Assembly (NCBI GenBank): GCA_913054445.1
Contig: CAJXIK010000145.1
Coordinates: 1 to 5,465, forward strand
Direction of reading: 5' to 3'
Length of the DNA: 5,465 nt
From: an uncultured Bermanella sp.
GTDB lineage: Bacteria > Pseudomonadota > Gammaproteobacteria > Pseudomonadales > Oceanobacteraceae
Shown: piece by piece, positions 1 through 5,465 of the stretch
Layout of the letters: each line of letters starts with the position of its first letter
Numbering within the stretch: the stretch's first letter is position 1
Program-made: the position numbers and the translations under genes
The notes under the pieces: model-generated
Databases searched by the model: none
Told to the model about the DNA's origin: nothing
What the model saw: only the letters and a program-made list of their open reading frames with translations

Positions 1-756
1 CCGTTGGCTGTATTCGTGTTGCGGGCTGGCAAAAAACGCCTTGCAGTCTGCCTGCTCTAAAATTTCACCCGCGCGCATAACCGCCACTGTGTCGGCCATC
101 TCGGCCACCACCCCCATGTCATGGGTAATAAGTAACACACTGAGCTTGCGCGTCTTCCTTAGGTGATTGAGCAAGTCTAAAATTTGGCGCTGAATGGTCA
201 CATCGAGTGCCGTGGTGGGTTCGTCGGCCACCAACAACTCGGGTTCACAGGCGAGCGCCATGGCGATCATCACCCTTTGTTTTTGACCGCCAGATAACTG
301 ATGGGGATACCAGTTTAAACGCGCCGCAGGTTCGGGGATGCCCACCTCTTGCAACAGCGCCACCAGCTTGGCCTGCAGGGCTGAATTTTTAATATTCTGA
401 TGCAGCTGTAAGACCTCTTGCAGCTGCACGCCGACGGTCTGCACTGGGTTTAACGAGGTCTGCGGCTCTTGAAAAATCATGGCAATTTTTTTACCACGCA
501 CGCCGTTCATCTCGGTTTCGGTTAAGCTAAAAATATTTTGTTGCGCAAAGTAAACCTCGCCCGCGGCAATGGTTAACGTCGGCGGCAGCAGGCGCATGAT
601 GGCTAACGAGGTGAGGGACTTACCCGAACCGGACTCCCCCACTAAAGCAAATATCTCACCCTGCTTAATGTCGAAGCTCACGCCCTTCACCAGCCGCTTA
701 TCTGCGGCCGCCACTTGCAAGTTTTTCAGCGATAATACAATGGGTAATGCCGTCAT
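1..756 (-). CDS. Oligopeptide-type ABC transporter ATPase, 3' end missing
   Basis: This is the nucleotide-binding subunit that would hydrolyse ATP on the cytoplasmic face to power the importer encoded upstream. The frame reads MTALPIVLSLKNLQV at its start and stays open for 252 codons to the window edge, so the C-terminal part is missing. All core ABC motifs are intact: Walker A GESGSGKS (residues 40-47), Q-loop FQEPQTSLNP (95-104, Q96), signature LSGGQ (154-158), Walker B LLVADE (174-179), D-loop ALD (183-185) and H-loop His212. The Q-loop context and the HEYSQR segment near the edge (compare HPYT in relatives) are typical of the Dpp/Opp/Yej family. DppD-like proteins run to about 330 residues and YejF-like fused double ATPases to about 530; the visible part cannot separate the two. 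The start is fixed by a strong GGGAGGT site 7 bases upstream, and only one base separates it from the stop of the C permease. Confidence 0.95.
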   Translation of the reverse strand, partial: MTALPIVLSLKNLQVAAADKRLVKGVSFDIKQGEIFALVGESGSGKSLTSLAIMRLLPPTLTIAAGEVYFAQQNIFSLTETEMNGVRGKKIAMIFQEPQTSLNPVQTVGVQLQEVLQLHQNIKNSALQAKLVALLQEVGIPEPAARLNWYPHQLSGGQKQRVMIAMALACEPELLVADEPTTALDVTIQRQILDLLNHLRKTRKLSVLLITHDMGVVAEMADTVAVMRAGEILEQADCKAFFASPQHEYSQR

Positions 757-757
757 G

Positions 758-2158
758 TTATGAACCTCCCTGCGCCGTGTTGGGGTCGAAGGCGTTGCGC
801 ACCTCGTCGGAAAATAAATTAGCCGCCAGCACTAGCGTAAACATTAAAATAAAGGCGGCCGTCACCGACCACCACACCACAGGGTCGCGTGATAGTTCGG
901 AGCGCGCGGCGTTAATCATGTTGCCCCAGCTGTACATGTCTGGGTCCACGCCCACCCCAATATAAGACAATACCGCCTCGGCCAACACAAACATGCTGAA
1001 GTCCAACACGATGGCGATTAAAATAAGGTGCGTGACGTTGGGCAAGATATGCTTGGCGATGACGCGGCGATGACTCACGCCAAAGGCATGGGCCGCCTGC
1101 ACGTAATCGAGCTGGCTAACTTTTAGGGTCTCGGCCCTTAACATGCGACACAAACCGGTCCAGCTGGTTAAGCCGAGGATGGCGCACAGGGCGAGAAATT
1201 TAAAGTCCGAGCGCAGGCTGGTTAAATTAAATTGCTCGGCGTGGGTCTCTATGTAGACATCGATCAACAACACCGAGGCGGCAATCAGCAAGATGCCCGG
1301 AATCGAGCTTAAGGTGGTGTAAGTGTACTGCACCACATCGTCCACCCAGCCTTTAAAGTAACCGGCGCTGATGCCCAAAATAATTGCCAACGGCAGCGTC
1401 ACTAGGGTTGCTAGCGTGCCGATCAAGACCCCAGTGCGAATGGCTTTTATGCTCTGGTATAAGACATCGCTGCCCACCTTGTCGGTGCCGAGGATATGAT
1501 AAAACTCGCCGAGGCAGAGCACCCAACAGACGATCACTGAAATAATACACACGCTGCCATAGGCCACGTTCCAGGGAAGCGGCTGGGCCGAGGCAGCGGG
1601 CTTTTTTCGCGCCTGGCGCAGGTGGCGAAAATATCGATGCAAGCCAATGGGCACGGCGGCGATTAACAAGCCCAGCAGTATCGCCAGCGCGCTGCGCCAC
1701 AAGATATCCCAAGGGCGCTCGCTAACATCGGCAAGGTGAGAACCGGCATTTTTTAAGCGGGGAAAATCACGATAGATGCCGCCGTTGGCCGCCGTCATGT
1801 TTTCCTTGGCAAACGAGTGCAAGGCAAACGGAGCCGAGTAAGTGCTCTCGTTAGCACTGTGTAAGGGGTGCAAGACCACATCCAGCAGCGACTTAACATC
1901 CGAGCTGTAGGCCACCTCTTGTTGGGCGACGCCGTTCAACGCTGGTAATGGCTCACGATAATGGATGGAATCGAGCAAGGAAATTAGAATATAAAATAAA
2001 ATCACCACGAAGCTGGCCATGCCCACCTTGCTAGCAAACACGCCGTGCCAGCGTTTCTTGGCCTGCGGGTTTTTACGCAGCTGCCACAGAAAAAACGTCA
2101 CGCAGGCGATGAGGCCGTAGATCAGCACATCGCTCCATAAAAATACCGGCAGCATCAT
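758..2158 (-). CDS. DppC/YejE-type ABC permease with long N-terminal extension
   Basis: This is the second inner-membrane channel subunit of the importer. The C-terminal part is the canonical binding-protein-dependent permease domain: a GTDKVGSDV motif (residues 224-232, family form GTDxxGRDV), membrane segments near 241-265, 283-302, 321-338, 375-398 and 429-449, the EAA coupling loop DYVQAAHAFG...KHILPN (351-374) that docks on the ATPase, and a DEVRNAFDPN tail (451-460). At 466 residues it is far longer than the usual roughly 300. The extra N-terminal part has apparent membrane helices at 11-27, 45-65 and 150-174, a likely periplasmic segment at about 66-148, and a further helix at 200-218 just before the GTD motif. 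The GRD arginine is replaced by Ser230. The start ATG overlaps the B permease stop (ATGA), suggesting coupled translation. A second ATG follows at once, so the start could be one codon later. Family assignment is firm; substrate is unknown. Confidence 0.93.
   Translation of the reverse strand: MMLPVFLWSDVLIYGLIACVTFFLWQLRKNPQAKKRWHGVFASKVGMASFVVILFYILISLLDSIHYREPLPALNGVAQQEVAYSSDVKSLLDVVLHPLHSANESTYSAPFALHSFAKENMTAANGGIYRDFPRLKNAGSHLADVSERPWDILWRSALAILLGLLIAAVPIGLHRYFRHLRQARKKPAASAQPLPWNVAYGSVCIISVIVCWVLCLGEFYHILGTDKVGSDVLYQSIKAIRTGVLIGTLATLVTLPLAIILGISAGYFKGWVDDVVQYTYTTLSSIPGILLIAASVLLIDVYIETHAEQFNLTSLRSDFKFLALCAILGLTSWTGLCRMLRAETLKVSQLDYVQAAHAFGVSHRRVIAKHILPNVTHLILIAIVLDFSMFVLAEAVLSYIGVGVDPDMYSWGNMINAARSELSRDPVVWWSVTAAFILMFTLVLAANLFSDEVRNAFDPNTAQGGS
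764..770 (-). promoter_or_regulatory. Strong ribosome-binding site for the ATPase gene
   Basis: On the minus strand GGGAGGT stands 7 bases before the ATG at 756-754. It is near-perfect to the anti-Shine-Dalgarno sequence. It lies within the last codons of the C permease (encoding QGGS and stop), so ribosomes finishing that gene are well placed to start on the ATPase. This decides the ATPase start. Confidence 0.85.
2155..2158 (-). other. ATGA stop/start overlap between the two permease genes
   Basis: The minus-strand tetranucleotide ATGA contains the ATG of the C permease (2158-2156) and the TGA of the B permease (2157-2155). Only a weak AGGGTG-like site precedes it, 8 bases upstream, so initiation here probably relies on ribosomes terminating on the B permease. 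That would help keep the two channel subunits in equal amounts. Confidence 0.8.
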
Positions 2159-3132
2159 GATAGTTTCACCCTAGGGTCGACCAAGGTATAAGAGATATCG
2201 GTCAACAATAAACCGATGATGTAGAGCACAGAACCCAAAAATACCATGGCCCGCACCACCGCAAAATCTTGTGCCTGAATGGCGTCCAGCGTGTAACTGC
2301 CAAGGCCAGGAATGCCGAAGAATGATTCCATCAAGAGGCTGCCCATGAACAACTGGGGAATCACCACCACCACGCCGGTTAACACCGGAATCATGCCGTT
2401 GGGCAATAGGTGCTTAAATAGTAGGTTCAATTCCGACACCCCCTTAGCGCGGGCGGTACGAATATAATCGCGGCTGGCCTCTTCGATAAATATGGTGCGG
2501 TACATGCGAGTACCGGCACCTATGCCCGCCAACACGCCGATGATAATAGGCAAGATTAAAAAGCGCAGCGCATCGACCCCGCCCAGATAACCCGAGATGG
2601 GCACAAGGTTCCATAATTTGGCAAAGAAAAACTGGCCGCCCAAGATATAAAACACCGCCGAGATAGACAGCAGCATCACGCAAAAGGTGAGCGCCGACAA
2701 TTCAAACAGGCTGGCACGAAACATAACGATAATTAGGGCAAAGCAGATGTTCACTAATATGCCCACCACGAAGGTCGGCACCTGCACCGCTAAGCTGGGC
2801 CACATACGTTCTTGGATGTCGGCCCCGATGCTGCGCCCCTCGTCGGACTTGCCAAAATCGAAGGCCAACAGCTTAATGGATTTATCAAAGAAGATAGTAT
2901 CGGTGAGCGTCTCTAGGCCAGGTTTTTCGCCGTTGATAAACAGCGGTTTGTCATAACCACGCTGGGCTTTCCAATGGTTAATGTCTTGCTGGGTGATGTG
3001 TTTATCCCCCAGCTGCACCCGTGCCATTTGGTCGGGCGTGTTCACCATAAAAAACAGCGCGAAGGTTAGAATATTAACCCCAATTAAGATGGGCACGGCG
3101 TACAGGAAACGACGGATAATATAGGCCAGCAT
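2155..3132 (-). CDS. DppB/OppB-type ABC peptide transporter permease
   Basis: This is one of the two inner-membrane channel subunits of the importer and pairs with the C-type permease that follows. At 325 residues it has the normal length for the family. It begins with the typical MLAYIIRRFLYAVPILIGVN helix, followed by a periplasmic stretch (about 31-105) that includes FDFGKSDEGRSI (91-102), the counterpart of the family GDxGxS segment. Further membrane helices lie near 117-137, 144-165, 190-208, 246-268 and 294-312. The EAA loop is EEASRDYIRTARAKGV...KHLLPN (217-245), the contact to the ATPase. The C-terminal ESFFGIPGLGSYTLDAI (269-285) and DISYTLVDPRVKL (312-324) are hallmark DppB segments. 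The start is supported by an AGGAG site 8 bases upstream. It lies 3 bases after the binding-protein stop, and its own TGA overlaps the next ATG. Neither substrate nor a specific gene name can be deduced. Confidence 0.95.
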   Translation of the reverse strand: MLAYIIRRFLYAVPILIGVNILTFALFFMVNTPDQMARVQLGDKHITQQDINHWKAQRGYDKPLFINGEKPGLETLTDTIFFDKSIKLLAFDFGKSDEGRSIGADIQERMWPSLAVQVPTFVVGILVNICFALIIVMFRASLFELSALTFCVMLLSISAVFYILGGQFFFAKLWNLVPISGYLGGVDALRFLILPIIIGVLAGIGAGTRMYRTIFIEEASRDYIRTARAKGVSELNLLFKHLLPNGMIPVLTGVVVVIPQLFMGSLLMESFFGIPGLGSYTLDAIQAQDFAVVRAMVFLGSVLYIIGLLLTDISYTLVDPRVKLS

Positions 3133-3135
3133 GGG

Positions 3136-5289
3136 CTATGCTCCTATGGTGCGTTTTTGGCTGCGTCGATAACTGCGCACCCCAGGAATAATCAATGACA
3201 ACAAGACCAGCAGCACGATAAGCAGCGGCCAGACGTTGGGCTGGTTCCACTTGGCCTGAGCCGCGCGGCGCTGCTCCACATCTATGTTGCGGTATTTTAG
3301 TGTGACCTTGCTGATGCCATGAATCTTGTCGTTGGCCACCCAGTTGTGCCCCAACACAAAGTCATAAGTATGATAGGCGCTGCCCCACGGGCTATCCCGT
3401 TGAATGATCTTGAGCATCTTGGCAATGGTGGCGGCGCGCTCTGGGGTGTCATCTTGGAGGCGCATTTTTTCGAAGAGGGCGTCGTACTCGGCATTTTTAT
3501 AGTTGGCCGAGTTCACCCCAGACTTAGAATCCACCTGCGCGTTGGGGCCGTACAATAAAAACAGAAAATTTTCTGGGTCGGGGTAATCTGCCAGCCACCC
3601 CCAGAAATAAACCTGCACGTTGGCGGTTTCCATCTTGCCCTTGAAGCGATTGTAATCGGTGGCGCGCACATTCAGTTGCAGGCCAATTTTCTTAAACTGT
3701 TTTTTAATCCAGCTGAGGCGCGCCTTGGAACTGGAGGAGGCGGTGGTGTCTAGGTTTATGATTAAGGGCTCACCGGTCTTGGCGTCGCGCCCCCCCGGAT
3801 AACCGGCCTGCGCCAACAGCGCGCGGGCATGCTCTAGGCTCTTGCGCCGAGGCTGGCCGTCGTGCCAATCGAACACCGACGCTAAACGGCCCGCCTCGCC
3901 CTGTTGATAACCAAAAATACCCGGTGGAATGGGGCTCATGGCGGTTTCGCCACGGCCATTCATAAAAATTTTCACATACTCTTCGGTGTCGTAGGCGATG
4001 GTGATGGCCTGGCGTAACTTACGGGCTTTATCATCATAGCCGCCCACCACGGGGTCCAACATGTTGAAGCCCATGTAATAGGTAGAGGGGCTCACCACCT
4101 TCTGCAAGACAATGTTTTTTTGGCGCATCTCATCGCTGAGACTCACGCCCTCCGACTGCACCGACACCGCGCGATCGAAGTTGTCGCTGCTGATGCCAGA
4201 GCGATCATAATAGCCTTGCAAGAACTTGCTCCAGATGGGGATGGCCTCTTTCTCTAAACGGAACACGTACTTGTCGATAAAGGGCAGGCGCTTACCCGCA
4301 TCTTTTAGCAAGCCCAGGGCTGCATCTCCCGGCGCACCCTCGCTTGGATAATATTCTTCGCGAAAATTTGGATTACGCTGCAGCACGATTTGTGCGTTGG
4401 GATTGTTCTCGGCCATCATGTAGGCACCCGTGCCCACCGGATACCAATCTAGGCTGATGTTACGCTCGGGCAAACCCGGTAGGTGATAGAAGCGGTCTAC
4501 CTGCCAAGACACCGGCGCAAAGAAGTGAAAGGCGAGCCAGTATTTAAACTGCGGGTACTTGCCTTTGAGGCGAATGCTAAAGTGGTGGTCATCGATTTTT
4601 TTCAGGCCCGCCATCTTAAACGGGCGTAAGTCCAGCCAGTCGTTAGCCCCCATGGACGTACGCTTAGTGGCCACCGCTTGTGTTAGTTCGCTCATGCCCA
4701 CTATATATTGGCTTAACAGGCCGCGTAATGGTGCCAGGCGCTTAGGGTCGGCCAGGCGCTTAATTTGATAGAGGTAGTCATCGCTCACCAACTCTTTAGT
4801 GGCGCTGTGCTTGAAATCATTTAACACTTTATAGCGGGCACTTTGCTGCGGGGTCTTAAAATCATAGAAAAAACTGCCATCGTCGTTTTTCGCGAAGGCG
4901 GGATGAGGCTGATATAAGATGCCGGGCTTAATCTCAAACTCGTAAAGGCTATAAGCGGGTGACACTGCCGAGTCGGGCAGGCGCTTACCCTGCTCATCTA
5001 GGTAGCTTAACTTAGGCATAGCGGTGAGCGTGGCCGGTTGTAGTTCATAGGGGCGTTTTAAGTAATGGTATTGCAGGGGTGGCTCGTAAATTTGATCGAT
5101 GAAATTGGACTCATCCGCGCTAAACGAGCGCGCCGGGTCTAAGTGCTTGGGGCGCTCCGAGAAGCTGGAATACAACACCGACTCGCCCCGCTCCACCACG
5201 CTATGGGGGTTGTTCCAGGTGGTTGGCTGGCAGCCTGTTAACATCCAGGCGGTGGCTAAGAGTAGCGCGAGGTGGGGCAACGGATTCAT
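3136..5289 (-). CDS. Family 5 (peptide-type) solute-binding lipoprotein with C-terminal membrane helix
   Basis: This is the periplasmic binding component that would capture a peptide or similar solute for the downstream permeases. It opens with a lipoprotein signal, lipobox LTGC with Cys20; the n-region MNPLPH has no Lys or Arg, which is unusual. SBP_bac_5-type segments follow: LDPARSFSADESNFIDQIYE (50-69), ELVSDDYLYQIKRLADPK (166-183), PVGTGAYMM (284-292), GFNMLDP with ARKLRQAITIAYD (407-434), ARALLAQAGYPGG (488-500), FWGWLADYPDPENF (562-575) and NYKNAEYDALFEKM (596-609). At 717 residues it is larger than DppA/OppA (about 530) or YejA (about 600). A hydrophobic helix at 686-703 followed by a basic tail (R705, R708, R709, K712, R713) suggests a second membrane anchor with the tail in the cytoplasm. 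An in-frame TAA five codons upstream (5302-5304) and the signal peptide fix the start. It is first in the operon, and its own ribosome site is weak. Confidence 0.94.
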   Translation of the reverse strand: MNPLPHLALLLATAWMLTGCQPTTWNNPHSVVERGESVLYSSFSERPKHLDPARSFSADESNFIDQIYEPPLQYHYLKRPYELQPATLTAMPKLSYLDEQGKRLPDSAVSPAYSLYEFEIKPGILYQPHPAFAKNDDGSFFYDFKTPQQSARYKVLNDFKHSATKELVSDDYLYQIKRLADPKRLAPLRGLLSQYIVGMSELTQAVATKRTSMGANDWLDLRPFKMAGLKKIDDHHFSIRLKGKYPQFKYWLAFHFFAPVSWQVDRFYHLPGLPERNISLDWYPVGTGAYMMAENNPNAQIVLQRNPNFREEYYPSEGAPGDAALGLLKDAGKRLPFIDKYVFRLEKEAIPIWSKFLQGYYDRSGISSDNFDRAVSVQSEGVSLSDEMRQKNIVLQKVVSPSTYYMGFNMLDPVVGGYDDKARKLRQAITIAYDTEEYVKIFMNGRGETAMSPIPPGIFGYQQGEAGRLASVFDWHDGQPRRKSLEHARALLAQAGYPGGRDAKTGEPLIINLDTTASSSSKARLSWIKKQFKKIGLQLNVRATDYNRFKGKMETANVQVYFWGWLADYPDPENFLFLLYGPNAQVDSKSGVNSANYKNAEYDALFEKMRLQDDTPERAATIAKMLKIIQRDSPWGSAYHTYDFVLGHNWVANDKIHGISKVTLKYRNIDVEQRRAAQAKWNQPNVWPLLIVLLVLLSLIIPGVRSYRRSQKRTIGA
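3141..3145 (-). promoter_or_regulatory. Ribosome-binding site for the B permease
   Basis: On the minus strand AGGAG lies 8 bases before the ATG at 3132-3130, inside the final codons of the binding-protein gene (TIGA and stop). Its spacing supports the chosen start and suggests translational coupling of permease and binding protein. Confidence 0.8.
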
Positions 5290-5352
5290 GATTCCACTCG
5301 GTTATTGTTATCTTAATGATTTTGGAATGCCTGCCCTGTAAAGGCAATCGGC

Positions 5353-5382
5353 ATTTTAGGTTTTCGTCGCCAAACTGAGCAA
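5353..5382 (-). promoter_or_regulatory. Candidate sigma-70-type promoter of the operon
   Basis: On the minus strand TTGCTC (5382-5377) and TAAAAT (5358-5353) are separated by 18 bases. The -10 matches five of six consensus positions and the -35 three of six. Transcription would begin near 5345, leaving a leader of about 55 bases before the ATG at 5289. An alternative pair is TTGCCT (5348-5343) and CAAAAT, 17 bases apart, closer to the gene and weaker at the -10. No promoter is possible in the tiny gaps further down the operon, so the operon promoter should lie in this leader or beyond the right edge. The call rests on consensus matching by eye only. Confidence 0.35.
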
Positions 5383-5389
5383 TAACCAA

Positions 5390-5440
5390 CCACTTTCGTT
5401 GTAAATTGCACTGCCTCGCTCGGTTAGCGATAAAAAGTGG
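5390..5440. repeat. Nested inverted repeats upstream of the operon
   Basis: An outer pair CCACTTT (5390-5396) and AAAGTGG (5434-5440) encloses an inner perfect hairpin TCGCT-CGGTT-AGCGA (5416-5430, 5-base arms, 5-base loop). It lies just upstream of the candidate promoter and could be an operator or a structured element of a preceding transcript. No T-run follows the hairpin on either strand, so it does not look like an intrinsic terminator. Arms this short can occur by chance. Confidence 0.25.
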
Positions 5441-5465
5441 CACTAAGCTACCAAGTTGATTTTTT

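Larger units (their letters stand above)
5290..5465. other. Non-coding leader upstream of the operon
   Basis: These 176 bases between the binding-protein start and the right edge contain no convincing gene. They are more AT-rich than the coding part near the start codon (for example AAAATCATTAAGATAACAAT on the minus strand). The region immediately before the ATG, GAGTGGAATC, offers only a poor Shine-Dalgarno match, in contrast to the strong sites at the B permease and ATPase genes. Confidence 0.6.

Noticed and set aside
569..965. Two overlapping plus-strand open frames opposite the ATPase and C permease genes
   Set aside because: They are antisense to strongly conserved coding sequence and their translations are low-complexity shadows with no recognisable features.
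1353..1712. A 119-codon minus-strand open frame inside the C permease gene
   Set aside because: It is fully inside a clear permease gene in another frame, its translation shows no membrane helices or family motif, and no ribosome site of its own stands out.
2687..2956. An 89-codon plus-strand open frame opposite the B permease
   Set aside because: It is antisense to a well-conserved permease and has no family resemblance or ribosome site that I can see.
5201..5443. An 80-codon minus-strand open frame starting with GTG in the leader and overlapping the start of the binding-protein gene, possibly a leader peptide
   Set aside because: It has no good ribosome site, no recognisable domain, and its last third lies in the wrong frame of the well-supported binding-protein gene.
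5416..5465. Possible intrinsic terminator of an upstream gene: hairpin TCGCT/AGCGA and a terminal T-run at 5460-5465
   Set aside because: The T-run is about 30 bases from the hairpin and no stable stem directly precedes it. The window also ends inside the run, so it cannot be judged.
1..5465. Mobile elements, CRISPR arrays, tRNA or rRNA genes
   Set aside because: Coding sequence fills almost the whole window. I see no regularly spaced direct repeats, transposase motifs, terminal inverted repeats of a mobile element or RNA gene signatures on either strand.

Overview
The window holds one transcription unit, entirely on the minus strand, that encodes an ABC importer of the peptide/nickel/oligopeptide (Dpp/Opp/Yej-like) class. 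In transcription order, from the right edge to the left, it contains a large solute-binding lipoprotein (5289-3136), a DppB-type permease (3132-2155), a long DppC-type permease (2158-758) and an oligopeptide-type ATPase (756-1), whose 3' part is cut off by the window edge. The sequence is of moderate GC content. The lipoprotein signal, the strong AGGAG/GGGAGGT Shine-Dalgarno sites and the family features fit a Gram-negative bacterium. My best guess is a gammaproteobacterium, possibly marine, but this is inference and no marker gene fixes the taxon.

Layout: 5290-5465 is a non-coding leader of 176 bases. It contains a plausible sigma-70-type promoter and a small nested inverted repeat. The four genes are packed without usable intergenic space: a 3-base gap between binding protein and B permease, a 4-base ATGA overlap between B and C permeases, and a 1-base gap between C permease and ATPase. 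Two of the ribosome-binding sites lie inside the end of the preceding gene. Translational coupling and a single mRNA are therefore likely.

Function: the binding protein would capture a peptide or similar solute in the periplasm, the B/C permease pair would form the channel, and the ATPase would drive import. The order SBP-B-C-ATPase matches the E. coli yejABEF arrangement. Whether the ATPase is a single domain (DppD-like, needing a second ATPase gene) or a fused double domain (YejF-like) cannot be seen here. The substrate cannot be read from the sequence.

The system is recognisable and I see no wholly new machinery. Two details differ from the textbook importer. The binding protein has both an N-terminal lipobox and a C-terminal membrane helix with a basic tail. 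The C permease carries about 190 extra N-terminal residues with additional membrane helices and a roughly 80-residue periplasmic segment. Together they may mark a distinct subfamily in which the binding protein is tethered to the inner membrane next to its permease.
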